Assembly: GCF_009676705.1 (NCBI RefSeq)
Contig: NZ_CP046046.1
Span: forward strand, 1,550,001-1,614,000
From: Spiribacter sp. 2438
GTDB lineage: Bacteria > Pseudomonadota > Gammaproteobacteria > Nitrococcales > Nitrococcaceae
DNA: 64,000 nt
Direction of reading: 5' to 3'
Below are positions 10,901 to 19,613 of the stretch, piece by piece. Below the pieces are notes generated by a model. The model searched no databases, was not told the origin of the DNA, and saw only the letters and a program-made list of their open reading frames with translations. How positions within the stretch are numbered: position 1 is the first letter of the stretch; every line of letters begins with the position of its first letter. The position numbers and the translations under genes were made by a program.

Positions 10901-12393
10901 CAGTGCAGTCCTCCCGGGATCCGGGATCGGACCACGGCCTGATCGGAAAACGGAATAACCGCTTCGCCGATGACCTGCTGGCTTTCGTGGCCCTTGCCGG
11001 CCACCAGCACACCGTCGCCGGGCCGGGCCATTGCCATGGCGGTGGCAATGGCTTCTTCCCGATCACCAATCTCCCGGCAGTCACTGCCGGGATGACAACC
11101 GGCCTTCACGGCGGCACGGATGTCCGCAGGATCCTCGGTTCGCGGGTTGTCATCGGTAATAATCACGGTATCAGCGAGGCGCGACGCCGCAGCGCCCATC
11201 ACCTCCCGCTTACCCCGGTCCCGATCGCCACCACACCCCATGACGCAGATCAGCCGTCCCGTCAGATGATGACGCAGAGTGCTCAAGGCCGCCTCAAGGG
11301 CGCCTGGCGTATGAGCGTAGTCAATCACCACCAGGGCGTCATTGGCCGTCCGGTAGTGCTCCATTCGCCCCGGCACCGGCTGGATCCGCGCCAGCGCATC
11401 GAGCGCATCATCCAGCGGATAATCGCCGACGAACGCCCCCAGCGCTGCCATGGCATTCATGGCGTTGAATTCTCCAAGCACCGGCAGCACCAGGGTCCGC
11501 TGGATTCCACTCAGCAGAGCCTTCACCCGCAGGCTGGTCGCCTCGGGCGCTGTGGAGAGGATTCGCAGGTCGGCTTCGGCATGGTAGCCATAGCTGAGCG
11601 CCGAAGCCCCCCGATCGGGAGCCGCCAGCAGTTCAGCGCCGAGTTCATCGTCGCGATTCAGCACGCACTGCTGGAGGCCGGAACGGGTGAACAGCTGGCG
11701 CTTGGCCGCCCGATAAGCCTCGACGGTGCCGTGATAATCCAGGTGATCGCGGCCAACATGAGTGAGCACTGCCACGTCCATTCTGACCGCCTCGGTGCGA
11801 TGCTGAGCCAGCGCGTGGGATGAGACCTCCATGGCCACGGTCCGGACCCGACGGTCGCGGAGCTCGGCAAACCGGCTCTGCAGGGTCAACGCATCGGCGG
11901 TGGTCAACCCCGAGTCCATGGGCGCCGCCACCTCGCCCCAGCCCAGCGTGCCCATGATGGCCGACGGCCCGTCGAGCTGTTCGGCCAGCTGGGCGGTATA
12001 GTGAGCCACCGATGTCTTGCCATCCGTCCCCGTTACACCGATCACTCGCAGCGCAGAAGAGGGGTCGCCGTAAAAACGCGCACCGAGGTGTCCAGCCGCA
12101 GCAGCGAGACCTTTGAACGGCACCGCGATGGCGCCGGCCGCCTGGCAGCGGGCCTGTACCTGCTCGGCGTCGTGACCAGCGCCCGGCTCCCACAGAACCG
12201 CCGCGGCGCCGTTGGCCAGCGCCTGATCCAGATGGGCAAGGCCATGGCGGCTGGAGCCGGCCATGGCCAGAAAGAGCCACCCTGGCTGAACGTGCCGAGA
12301 ATCCAGAGTGAGCCCCGCGACCAGCCGCTCATGGGCGGGATCAATCACCACCCAGGGCGCAAGCAGAACCGTGAGACGGGTCACACTGCTCAT
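10900..12393 (-). CDS. murE: UDP-MurNAc-dipeptide--meso-diaminopimelate ligase MurE
   Basis: MurE adds the third residue to the murein stem peptide. The 497 residues show the P-loop TGTDGKTS (121-128) and, in the C-terminal domain, DDNPRTEDP. The DNPR signature is the known determinant of meso-diaminopimelate specificity as opposed to lysine. This shows Gram-negative type A1-gamma murein. It overlaps ftsI by 4 bases and murF by 1 base. Confidence 0.96.
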   Translation of the reverse strand: MSSVTRLTVLLAPWVVIDPAHERLVAGLTLDSRHVQPGWLFLAMAGSSRHGLAHLDQALANGAAAVLWEPGAGHDAEQVQARCQAAGAIAVPFKGLAAAAGHLGARFYGDPSSALRVIGVTGTDGKTSVAHYTAQLAEQLDGPSAIMGTLGWGEVAAPMDSGLTTADALTLQSRFAELRDRRVRTVAMEVSSHALAQHRTEAVRMDVAVLTHVGRDHLDYHGTVEAYRAAKRQLFTRSGLQQCVLNRDDELGAELLAAPDRGASALSYGYHAEADLRILSTAPEATSLRVKALLSGIQRTLVLPVLGEFNAMNAMAALGAFVGDYPLDDALDALARIQPVPGRMEHYRTANDALVVIDYAHTPGALEAALSTLRHHLTGRLICVMGCGGDRDRGKREVMGAAASRLADTVIITDDNPRTEDPADIRAAVKAGCHPGSDCREIGDREEAIATAMAMARPGDGVLVAGKGHESQQVIGEAVIPFSDQAVVRSRIPGGLH

Positions 12394-14111
12394 GGCGACC
12401 GCCCCTCGCTCACAGCCAGCGTCGGTTCGTCGGCATCCACGTCCGGCGGCACGTTGTAAAGCCGCAGCGCGCTCTGCATCAGGCCCTGGAAAACCGGTCC
12501 CGCAACCGGTCCGGCGTAGTACACCTCTCCCCCTGGCTCGTCGATGGTGACCACGGCAACGAATCGGGGATTGTCTGCAGGCGCCATCCCGGCAAAGGTG
12601 GAGATGTAGCGATCGGTGGCATAGCCACCGGGAATAGCCTTACGGCTGGTGCCCGTCTTGCCAGCCACTTGGTAACCGGGGATTGCGGCGTGGGTTGCCG
12701 TGCCTCCGTCCCGGGTCACCTCGACCATCATGGCGCGCAACGACCGCATCAAACCCGGATCCAGGCGCTGCTCCGGTTCACCGCGGTCAATCCCGCGAAC
12801 CAGTGCTGGCGTCGGGATTTTTCCGTCGGCGGCGATCGCGGCATAGGCCCTCGCAATCTGCAGGGGGGTGACGGAAAGGCCGTATCCGAAAGCCAGCGTG
12901 GCCTGCTCGATGGGCCTCTGGCTGGGCGTTGCCGGCATGGTGCCGGACGATTCGCCGGGAAACGTCACGCCGGTGGCTTCACCGAAACCGAACCGCTTCA
13001 GCAGCCCCCAGACTTCCTCGGCTTCGATGTCCAGTGCCATCCGGACCGCGCCGACGTTGCTGGATTTCTGCAAGACGCCGGTAACGGTGAGCTCGCCGAA
13101 ATCGCGAATGTCGCGCACCTCGTTTCGCCCCACCCGCAGGACACCCGGACTGGTGCTGACGGGTGTGCTGGGCGTGTACTGCCCGCTCGCCATGGCCGCC
13201 GCGATGGTCATGGGCTTGGTCACCGAGCCCGGCTCGAAACTGTCGGTAACCGCCCGATTACGAAACCGCTCGGGACGCAGGTCCGAACGCCGGTTAGGGT
13301 TGAAAGCGGGCTGGTTGACCATGGCGAGAATTTCGCCGCTGTGGACATCCATCAGCACGACAGAGCCGCCGGCCGCCTGCTCGCGCTCCACCGCCGCCTT
13401 CAGCTCCCGATACGCGATGTACTGGAGGCGCAGATCAAGGGTCAGCGTCAGGTCCCGTCCGGGCTGTGGCTCGCGCAGGCGCTCAACATCCTCGATGCTC
13501 CGCCCCAGCCGGTCCCTCAGAACACGCTTGGCACCGGACTGACCCGCCAGCCAGTCATCAAAAACCCGCTCCACACCCTCCTGCCCGCGGTCATCGATGT
13601 CGGTGAAGCCCAGGACATGGCCGGTCACCGGACCCGCCGGATAAAATCGCCGATACTCGCGCTGTAGCGCGACTCCAGGCAGATCCAGAGCCATGGTCGC
13701 CTCGGCGACCCGGGGATCCACATGCCGACGGATGTAGACGAATTCCCGACGCTGCCTGGCGCGCAGGTGATCCAGTAGCGTGGTGGAGTCCAGCTCCAAC
13801 TCTGCCGCCAGCTGCGTAACGGCCTCAGCCCCGCCCTCTTCCAGCAGCACGCCGGGATGGGCCCATACCGAATCCACGGGCGCGCTGATGGCCAAGGCTT
13901 CGCCATGGCGGTCATGAATGCCACCACGATGGGCCACCATGGTTTCCATGCGCAGATGCCGCTGGTCGCCCTGCCCCTGCAGAAAATCCCCCTCCGTCAA
14001 CTGAAGTGCCACCGCCTGGACCATCAGGGCACCCATCAGCCCCATCAGGCTCACCAGCACGGCGACGCGCCGCCAGACCGGAGCCACCACACTCCGATCG
14101 CCCCGGGTCAT
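12390..14111 (-). CDS. ftsI: Septal transpeptidase FtsI (PBP3)
   Basis: Class B penicillin-binding protein that cross-links septal murein and partners FtsW. The 573 residues begin with a cytoplasmic tail and one membrane anchor at about 15-38. A pedestal domain includes the HRGGIHDRHG motif (61-70), and the transpeptidase active site is complete: Ser296-x-x-Lys299 (SVTK), Ser350-Ser-Asn352 and Lys485-Thr-Gly (KTGTS). It follows ftsL, its divisome partner, with a 4-base overlap. Confidence 0.96.
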   Translation of the reverse strand: MTRGDRSVVAPVWRRVAVLVSLMGLMGALMVQAVALQLTEGDFLQGQGDQRHLRMETMVAHRGGIHDRHGEALAISAPVDSVWAHPGVLLEEGGAEAVTQLAAELELDSTTLLDHLRARQRREFVYIRRHVDPRVAEATMALDLPGVALQREYRRFYPAGPVTGHVLGFTDIDDRGQEGVERVFDDWLAGQSGAKRVLRDRLGRSIEDVERLREPQPGRDLTLTLDLRLQYIAYRELKAAVEREQAAGGSVVLMDVHSGEILAMVNQPAFNPNRRSDLRPERFRNRAVTDSFEPGSVTKPMTIAAAMASGQYTPSTPVSTSPGVLRVGRNEVRDIRDFGELTVTGVLQKSSNVGAVRMALDIEAEEVWGLLKRFGFGEATGVTFPGESSGTMPATPSQRPIEQATLAFGYGLSVTPLQIARAYAAIAADGKIPTPALVRGIDRGEPEQRLDPGLMRSLRAMMVEVTRDGGTATHAAIPGYQVAGKTGTSRKAIPGGYATDRYISTFAGMAPADNPRFVAVVTIDEPGGEVYYAGPVAGPVFQGLMQSALRLYNVPPDVDADEPTLAVSEGRSP

Positions 14112-14398
14112 TGGTCCCCCTCGGGCCGGCCTGAACGGATCAAGACAATGTCCTCACCGGCCGGCATTTCCAGCTGGAAATCCTCTCGAGCGATGCGCTC
14201 TACCCGGGAATGAGTCGCCAGTGCGCCCTGCTCCAGTCGAAGGCGGCTCCATTCGGTATTGAGGCGATCCCGCTCCGCCTGCAGCTTTTCCAGGTTGAGG
14301 AACAGGCTACGCGTCTGATGCTTGACCTCCACGACCGCGATGGCCGACGCCATGACCAGCACGGCGAGCAGGGCCACTGCGACGGTCATGCGATTCAC
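14108..14398 (-). CDS. ftsL: Cell division protein FtsL
   Basis: FtsL is a small bitopic protein that forms a coiled coil with FtsB and activates FtsWI. The 96-residue product has an N-terminal membrane segment at about 5-25 followed by a heptad-like region rich in Leu, Glu and Arg (about 30-65) and a short periplasmic tail. Sequence conservation in this family is low, so the call rests on size, topology and position between rsmH and ftsI, with 4-base overlaps on both sides. Confidence 0.9.
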   Translation of the reverse strand: MNRMTVAVALLAVLVMASAIAVVEVKHQTRSLFLNLEKLQAERDRLNTEWSRLRLEQGALATHSRVERIAREDFQLEMPAGEDIVLIRSGRPEGDQ

Positions 14399-15339
14399 GG
14401 CAACCGCTCCGCGACCCGGAGAATGGCGCTGCGAGCTCTCGGGTTGGCTCGCACTTCGGAGTCGGTCGGACGGCAGGCCCGACCCACACGCCGAAGTTTT
14501 GGCTGCTTCTCCGGCGGGACGCGACCCGCTCCCGCCGGCAGGTCGCCCACCTGACTGTGGCGATTGATGAAGCGCTTGACGCGCCGGTCCTCGAGTGAAT
14601 GGAAACTGATGACCACCAGACGTCCGCCGGGACCCAGGAGGTCGCAGATGTCCTCGAGCAGGGCATCCAGGGCGCCCAGCTCGTCGTTGATGTGAATACG
14701 GATCGCCTGAAAGCTGCGGGTGGCCGGATGACGGCCCGGCTCCGCGCGGGGTACCGCCTCGGCGATTAGCGCGGCTAGGCCGGTGGTGGTATCCGGCAGC
14801 GCGTCCGCCTCACGGGCGGCTCCGACGAATCGGGCAATACGGCGCGCGAAGCGCTCCTCACCGTATTCACGAAGCACTCTCGCCAGTGTCTTTTCATCAA
14901 CCCGATCAAGCCACTGCCGGGCGGTTTCGCCACGGCTGTTGTCCATGCGCATGTCAAGCGGGCCTTCCCGCAGAAAACTGAACCCGCGGGACGGGTCATC
15001 CAGCTGCGGGGATGACACCCCCAGATCGAGCAGGATCCCCATCACATGGCCCGCCAGCCCCTCACCCCTCAACACGTCGCCCAAGTCGGAAAAACGGGCC
15101 TGCAGAATGCGACAACGGTGATCCCCGCCATGGCGCGAACGTGCCAACTGGATGGCTTGCGGGTCCTGATCAACCAGCCAGACGCAGGCGGTATCGTCGA
15201 GGGCGGAGAGAAGTGCCGCGGCGTGGCCACCCCGGCCGTAGGTGCCGTCAACCCAGACTCCGCCAGGACGGGGGCACAGACCGTCGATGGCCTCCTGAAT
15301 CATGACGGGCCGGTGGTCGGAGATCTGACTCACGGGCAA
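14395..15339 (-). CDS. rsmH: 16S rRNA m4C1402 methyltransferase RsmH (MraW)
   Basis: RsmH N4-methylates C1402 in the ribosomal P site; the same base is 2'-O-methylated by RsmI, also encoded in this window. The 314-residue sequence has the SAM-binding motif GTYGRGGH (32-39), [18 protein letters not shown] in the middle, and the C-terminal [13 protein letters not shown] motif typical of the family. It lies 6 bases after mraZ and overlaps ftsL by 4 bases. Confidence 0.96.
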   Translation of the reverse strand: MPVSQISDHRPVMIQEAIDGLCPRPGGVWVDGTYGRGGHAAALLSALDDTACVWLVDQDPQAIQLARSRHGGDHRCRILQARFSDLGDVLRGEGLAGHVMGILLDLGVSSPQLDDPSRGFSFLREGPLDMRMDNSRGETARQWLDRVDEKTLARVLREYGEERFARRIARFVGAAREADALPDTTTGLAALIAEAVPRAEPGRHPATRSFQAIRIHINDELGALDALLEDICDLLGPGGRLVVISFHSLEDRRVKRFINRHSQVGDLPAGAGRVPPEKQPKLRRVGRACRPTDSEVRANPRARSAILRVAERLP

Positions 15340-15345
15340 CGCCTC

Positions 15346-15798
15346 CTAGAGGGATAAGGACTCAAGATCGGCGGGCAGATCATCGGATCCTGCTGCCTCG
15401 TTAAGCCACTCGGCCCGACGAGCGGTCCATGTGCCCTCATCCCACAGCTCGAACTTGTTCCCCTGACCGATCAGGACTGTCCGTTTTTCCAGACCGGCGA
15501 ACTCCCGCAGCGGCGGGGGCAACAGAATGCGGCCACTGCCATCCAGCTGGCACTCCGTGGCGTGGCCGATCAGCAGACGCTGCAAACGCCGGGCACTGCG
15601 ATTGAGACTGGGAAGGCGTACCAGCTTCTGCTCAATGTGTTCCCACTCCGGCAAGGGATACACCAGCAGGCAGTGATCACGGTCCACGGTGACCACCAGA
15701 TTACCGTCGCAGAGGGCCGCCAGGCGATCCCGATAACGGCTCGGGAAAGCCATGCGCCCTTTGGTATCGAGGTTGATGTGTGCGACGCCTCGAAACAC
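15346..15798 (-). CDS. mraZ: Transcriptional regulator MraZ
   Basis: MraZ represses its own dcw operon and contains two SpoVT/AbrB-like swapped-hairpin domains. I choose the GTG at 15798 (150 residues): it gives the canonical N-terminus [18 protein letters not shown] and has AAGGG about 8 bases upstream. A longer frame beginning with GTG at 15840 would add 14 residues that do not fit the family. Those 42 bases instead contain the end of the operator repeats, so the long form is rejected. It is the first gene of the dcw operon. Confidence 0.92.
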   Translation of the reverse strand: MFRGVAHINLDTKGRMAFPSRYRDRLAALCDGNLVVTVDRDHCLLVYPLPEWEHIEQKLVRLPSLNRSARRLQRLLIGHATECQLDGSGRILLPPPLREFAGLEKRTVLIGQGNKFELWDEGTWTARRAEWLNEAAGSDDLPADLESLSL

Positions 15799-15824
15799 TG
15801 GATTACCCTTTAACCACCCGAAAA

Positions 15825-15859
15825 TTCCATTTTTTGCCACTTCTTCCCACCATTGGCCA
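15825..15859 (-). promoter_or_regulatory. MraZ operator: TGGNN boxes at exact 10-base spacing
   Basis: Reading the minus strand from 15859, four boxes TGGCC, TGGGA, TGGCA and TGGAA each begin 10 bases apart, separated by 5-base spacers. Known MraZ operators consist of TGGGN repeats separated by 5 bases upstream of mraZ. The array lies between the -10 element and the mraZ ribosome binding site, which suits autorepression. Only one box is a perfect TGGGN. Confidence 0.75.
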
Positions 15860-15860
15860 C

Positions 15861-15889
15861 ACTTTAGACAGACCCGGAGGACGCGTCAA
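15861..15889 (-). promoter_or_regulatory. Sigma-70 promoter of the dcw operon (Pmra)
   Basis: On the minus strand a -35 TTGACG (15889-15884) is followed after exactly 17 bases by a -10 TAAAGT (15866-15861). Transcription would start near 15854, inside the TGG repeat array, about 55 bases before the mraZ start codon. Confidence 0.7.
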
Positions 15890-15962
15890 CCCACGCGATG
15901 CGTAATTTTTTCCAGCATGACAGTGACTTATAAGCGCCGGGCGGGGCGCGTTATCAACACTT

Positions 15963-15984
15963 GGAGCGAATAAAAATTCGCCCC
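15963..15984. repeat. Inverted repeat between dcw promoter and rnpB
   Basis: A 9-base stem (GGAGCGAAT pairing with ATTCGCCCC, one G-T pair) encloses a 4-base loop. It lies about 50 bases downstream of the rnpB 3' end and could help end rnpB transcription, but there is no uridine run in that direction, so a terminator role is uncertain. The rest of 15890-16035 shows no other feature to me. Confidence 0.35.
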
Positions 15985-16035
15985 TTTAAACATTGATTTA
16001 TGGGGATTTGCGAGAATTCGCATTAAGAAAGGGAA

Positions 16036-16384
16036 GGGAAGCCGGCCTGTAAGCCGGGTTCTGTCGAGGACAGCCATTCATCTGTGATGCATGTCGCCAT
16101 GCACCTTGAGCGACCTACCCGGGAGCCGCGCGGGCCACGCGTCTGCTCCCCTATTTGGTCTTGCTCCGGGTGGGGTTTACCGTGCCACGCCTGTTACCAG
16201 CCGCGCGGTGCGCTCTTACCGCACCATTTCACCCTTACCTGTGCCATGCAGAGATGGCCATCGGCGGTCTGTTTTCTGCGGCACTTTCCGTCGGCTCACG
16301 CCGCCCAGGGGTTACCTGGCACCCTGCCCAGTGGAGCCCGGACTTTCCTCCGCAATACTGCAGCGACTGCCCGGCCGACTTCCC
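16036..16384 (-). ncRNA. rnpB: RNase P RNA (class A)
   Basis: This is the catalytic RNA of RNase P, which trims the 5' ends of pre-tRNAs. On the minus strand the conserved core GAGGAAAGTCCGGGCTCC appears near 16350-16333 and the matching 3' core ACAGAACCCGGCTTAC near 16070-16050. The ends pair into a 12-base P1 helix (GGGAAGTCGGCC with GGCCGGCTTCCC), which sets the limits at about 16384 and 16036 and a length of about 349 bases. The mature 3' end could extend a few bases further. It lies 24 bases after the rsmI stop. Confidence 0.95.
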
Positions 16385-16391
16385 AGGCAAC

Positions 16392-16400
16392 AGGATACCA
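16392..16400 (-). promoter_or_regulatory. Extended -10 promoter for rnpB
   Basis: On the minus strand TGGTATCCT is an extended -10 element (TGn plus TATCCT). Seven bases separate it from the GGGAAG that begins the P1 helix, so it predicts the RNA 5' end at 16384. No good -35 is visible. The element fits in the 24-base gap between the rsmI stop and the RNA. Confidence 0.6.
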
Positions 16401-16408
16401 CTGCCCCG

Positions 16409-17263
16409 TCACTTGTGCTCTTTGCCTCGGTGCAATCGGGCGTAGAGCGAATTCGCGGACTCGCCGGTCAATCGCGCTGCCAGCCGAGCGGCAGCCCGAG
16501 CGCTCAGCCCCTCCGCCCGCAGCAGGCTCAACAGCTCCTCGGCGTCCGGTATGCTCGGCCTGGCCGGCCTGGAGGGCGCCGGGCCAACCATGACCACGAA
16601 TTCACCGCGCTGGTGGTTGGGATCCTGATGGAGCCATACCGCCAGGCCCTGAAGGTCCTCCAGACGGGTGGTTTCGTGCCGCTTGGTGAGTTCCCGGGAG
16701 ATGGCCGCCGGCCGGGCGCCGCCAAACACGGCGATCATGTCTTCCAGAGTGCCATGCAGACGCCGTCCGACTTCGAACATCACCAGGGTGTGATCGCATT
16801 CGGCCAGTTCCGCCAACCGACGACGGCGCGCCGCCGCACGGACGGGCAGAAAGCCCTCGAAAAAGAACCGGTCAGTGGGCAGACCGGAAACCGAGAGCGC
16901 TGCGATCAGACTGCTGGGCCCGGGGATCGTCAGAACCTCGAACCCCGCCAGCCGCAGGGATCGCACCAATCGGTAACCGGGATCACTGATGAGCGGTGTG
17001 CCCGCATCGCTGATCAGCGCCACGTCCTGGCCCGCTGCCAGCCGTGCCTTGAGCAACGCAACACGCGCCTCTTCGTTATGCTCATGAAGACTGATCAGGG
17101 GCCTGCGGATGCCCAGGGCGGTCAGCAGACGGGCGGAGTGCCGGGTATCCTCGGCCGCCACCAGATCGGCCTGGGTGAGAGTGTCCATCGCCCGCTGGCT
17201 GATGTCGCCCAGGTTGCCGATGGGCGTGGCGACCACATGCAAGCGCCCCGGAATGTTTGACAC
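16409..17263 (-). CDS. rsmI: 16S rRNA 2'-O-ribose C1402 methyltransferase RsmI
   Basis: RsmI 2'-O-methylates C1402, the base also modified by RsmH. I place the start at the GTG at 17263, preceded by GGAGGAAAG, which gives 284 residues against 286 in E. coli. Upstream in-frame codons would add 48 unrelated residues. The N-terminus LHVVATPIGNLGDIS, the AEDTRHS segment and the ISDAGTPLISDPG motif are signatures of this tetrapyrrole-methylase-fold family. It is divergent from lpoA, as in the E. coli yraL-yraM pair. Confidence 0.95.
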   Translation of the reverse strand: MSNIPGRLHVVATPIGNLGDISQRAMDTLTQADLVAAEDTRHSARLLTALGIRRPLISLHEHNEEARVALLKARLAAGQDVALISDAGTPLISDPGYRLVRSLRLAGFEVLTIPGPSSLIAALSVSGLPTDRFFFEGFLPVRAAARRRRLAELAECDHTLVMFEVGRRLHGTLEDMIAVFGGARPAAISRELTKRHETTRLEDLQGLAVWLHQDPNHQRGEFVVMVGPAPSRPARPSIPDAEELLSLLRAEGLSARAAARLAARLTGESANSLYARLHRGKEHK

Positions 17264-17286
17264 CCTTTCCTCCGGCCTTCGATACT
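17257..17286 (+). promoter_or_regulatory. Sigma-70 promoter of lpoA-yraN
   Basis: A consensus -35 TTGACA (17257-17262) and -10 GATACT (17281-17286) are separated by 18 bases. Transcription would start near 17293, about 47 bases before the proposed lpoA start. The -35 overlaps the rsmI GTG start codon on the other strand. Confidence 0.7.
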
Positions 17287-17339
17287 TCCAGTACCGCTGC
17301 GGAGTGTACCCGGCGGCGACCGGTACCGCGAGGACTGCC

Positions 17340-19232
17340 TTGTCATTGCTGCGCCCTACTTTCTCCCTCCTGATGGCCTTGCTTTTCGTCGCCGGCTGCG
17401 CGGGCATGGATCCCGGCGATGGCCCGACGATCGGCGAGGTGGATACGCCCCGGATTAACGCGGCTCAGGCCGCTCTGGCGGCGGAAGACCCGTCCAGCGC
17501 GTTGACACTATTACGCCGGGCAGCCGCCGAAACCGCTGAGCCGGCGGCCACCGGGTTGCAGCTTGAAGCCGCCCTGCTCGCCCTGATGGTGGACGACAGC
17601 GATCCCGCAACCGAATGGCTGGGGAGTCGCTATGCCGACGCGGGGGAAGCCAATGCGCTGATTTCCGCCATGGTGCGGGTCCGACTTGGCGAACTCGACG
17701 GCCCGGACGCGATCCGCGCCCTGACCCCGACCCGCAATCCGGATCAGTTGCCGCAGCGACTGATCCCCTTCCAGCTGGACACGCTGGCCACGCTGGAGGC
17801 CGGCGAGGGCCACTGGCAACGAGCTGTCGATCACCGACTGGCCATGGCCGAGCACGCGCCCCCGGGATGGGTCCAGCGACTGAATGAAGCGAGGCTCTGG
17901 GAGGCGCTGATGGACGCCCCCCTGAGTGATTTGAGAGAGGCCGGCCGTCACGCAAGGACAGAACCGCTGAAGGGCTGGCTGGATCTGGCAATCACCATCC
18001 GGGAGCAGGCACTGGAGCCGAACGGTGCGGCTCTGGCCCTGGAGTCATGGCGGATCGATCAACCGTCTCATCCGGCAAGCCCCCTATTGGAGACGCGGGT
18101 TGTCGCCATGCATCGCGCTGACCTGTCTCCACCCGCAAGGATCGGCGTGCTGCTGCCGCTCAGCGGCGAGCTGGGCAGCGCGGGCCGGGCAATTCAACGG
18201 GGGATTCTGGCCGCCTATCATGCCGACAGCGACGCCCGGCGGCGCCCTGAATTATTCTTTGTAGACACCGGTGACGAGGGAATGCCCGCCCCGGCTGCCT
18301 ATCGGGAAGCCGTCGCCCGAGGCGCACTGCAGGTCATCGGCCCATTGACAAAAAGCGCCCTGCGGGACCTGATTGCCGGGGGCAACCTGGATGTTCCCGT
18401 GCTGGCGCTGAACCGGGTGGATGACGTCGAGGTGCCGCCGGCGGTTCATCAATTCGGGCTTGCCCCTGAGGATGACGCTCGGGCGGCGGCCACTCTGGCA
18501 CTGGCATTGGGGTATGAGCGCATGGCCATTCTTTCCAGCGCCGATGACTGGGGCAAACGAGTCGCGGCAGCGTTCAAGGCCAGGCTGGAGGAAAACGGCG
18601 GCCAGGTAGTGGGCCATAGCCGATATGCAGACGATCAGGAGGATATGAGCGCCCCGGTTCGCGAGCTCTTCCACCTCGACCTCAGCACGGAGCGCCAGAG
18701 TCGACTGCAATCGGTCACCGGCTTGCGGGTCCATTTTGAGGATCGCCGTCGTGAAGACATGGACGCCGTTTTCCTGGGCGCATTCGAGACCAATGCGCGC
18801 CTGGTTACTCCTCAGGTCCGATTTCAGCGCGGCCTCAACCTGCCAGTGCTGGCAACCAGCCAGGCCTATCCCCGCAATGCTTCGCGTCAGGCGAACGAGG
18901 ACCTGGAGGGTGCCATGATCATGCGCATGCCATGGTTACTCGAAGGGCCCATGCCGACTCGTGTCGAGTCGGCGCGAGATCAGCTGGAGAGTGCCGCAGA
19001 AGCCGGCAGCAGTGATCTGGTGGCGCTGGGCGTTGATGCCTTTCAGCTTCTGGGGCCGCTGCGCATTATGCAGCGAGAGCCGTCGCTCCGAGCTCAGGGA
19101 TCCACCGGGGCAATACAGCTCGGCGCGGACAACGAAGTCCGACGTTCTCTTCTGCCGACGCGGGTCACTCGGTCAGGGCTTCGCCCCCTGAACCTGCCGG
19201 GGTCCGACGGAGCGCCCTCCTACCTGCCATGA
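17340..19232 (+). CDS. lpoA: Outer membrane lipoprotein LpoA, activator of PBP1A
   Basis: LpoA is anchored in the outer membrane and reaches through the periplasm to stimulate the murein synthase PBP1A. I choose a TTG start at 17340 with GAGG six bases upstream. It yields a lipoprotein signal with a basic residue, a hydrophobic core and the lipobox VAGC (Cys20). The only in-frame ATG close by (17373) would lose the charged n-region. The 630 residues comprise an N-terminal helical TPR-like half and a C-terminal periplasmic-binding-protein fold beginning near ARIGVLLPLSGELG. yraN overlaps its end by 4 bases. Confidence 0.88.
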   Translation: MSLLRPTFSLLMALLFVAGCAGMDPGDGPTIGEVDTPRINAAQAALAAEDPSSALTLLRRAAAETAEPAATGLQLEAALLALMVDDSDPATEWLGSRYADAGEANALISAMVRVRLGELDGPDAIRALTPTRNPDQLPQRLIPFQLDTLATLEAGEGHWQRAVDHRLAMAEHAPPGWVQRLNEARLWEALMDAPLSDLREAGRHARTEPLKGWLDLAITIREQALEPNGAALALESWRIDQPSHPASPLLETRVVAMHRADLSPPARIGVLLPLSGELGSAGRAIQRGILAAYHADSDARRRPELFFVDTGDEGMPAPAAYREAVARGALQVIGPLTKSALRDLIAGGNLDVPVLALNRVDDVEVPPAVHQFGLAPEDDARAAATLALALGYERMAILSSADDWGKRVAAAFKARLEENGGQVVGHSRYADDQEDMSAPVRELFHLDLSTERQSRLQSVTGLRVHFEDRRREDMDAVFLGAFETNARLVTPQVRFQRGLNLPVLATSQAYPRNASRQANEDLEGAMIMRMPWLLEGPMPTRVESARDQLESAAEAGSSDLVALGVDAFQLLGPLRIMQREPSLRAQGSTGAIQLGADNEVRRSLLPTRVTRSGLRPLNLPGSDGAPSYLP

Positions 19233-19588
19233 CCGGACGGCGATCCGGAGACATTGGACGGGCGGCCGAGGATCGAGCACTGGCACATTTGCAGGCGGCG
19301 GGCCTGACACTTCGAGAGCGCAACTTCCGGCTGCGGCGCGGAGAAATCGACCTGGTGATGCAGGATGGCGATGAAATCGCCTTCGTCGAAGTTCGCGCCA
19401 GACAACCCGGTCAGTTCGGGGATGGCGTCGAGAGCATCACCCGCGGAAAACGCAGCCGATTGGTTGCCGCGGCCGCCGGCTGGCTCCAGCGCCAGCACGG
19501 CGAACCAGCCACCCGATTCGACGTGGTGGCGGTGTCACCGGACGGCGCCATCGAGTGGATCGTGGATGCGTTCCGGGCAGACGATTAA
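19229..19588 (+). CDS. yraN: YraN / UPF0102 family putative endonuclease
   Basis: A 119-residue member of UPF0102, a family with a Holliday-junction-resolvase-like nuclease fold whose cellular role is not settled. The motif run RNFRLRRGEIDLVMQDGD then IAFVEVRAR matches the family's E...D...E-x-K core, here ending in VRAR rather than the common VKxR. It overlaps the lpoA stop by 4 bases, preserving the yraM-yraN order of E. coli. The gene faces sspB. Confidence 0.88.
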   Translation: MTGRRSGDIGRAAEDRALAHLQAAGLTLRERNFRLRRGEIDLVMQDGDEIAFVEVRARQPGQFGDGVESITRGKRSRLVAAAAGWLQRQHGEPATRFDVVAVSPDGAIEWIVDAFRADD

Positions 19589-19597
19589 TGGATTAGA

Positions 19598-19611
19598 GGC
19601 GCGATCGCGCC
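19598..19611. terminator. Palindrome between convergent yraN and sspB
   Basis: GGCGCGATCGCGCC is a perfect 14-base palindrome in the 25-base gap between the two opposing stop codons. Its position suits a bidirectional terminator, but the flanking T content is low on both sides, so function is uncertain. Confidence 0.4.
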
Positions 19612-19613
19612 CA

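Noticed and set aside
15799-15840. N-terminal extension of MraZ from GTG 15840
   Set aside because: The added 14 residues do not occur in the family and the DNA holds operator boxes; the GTG at 15798 has a proper ribosome binding site.
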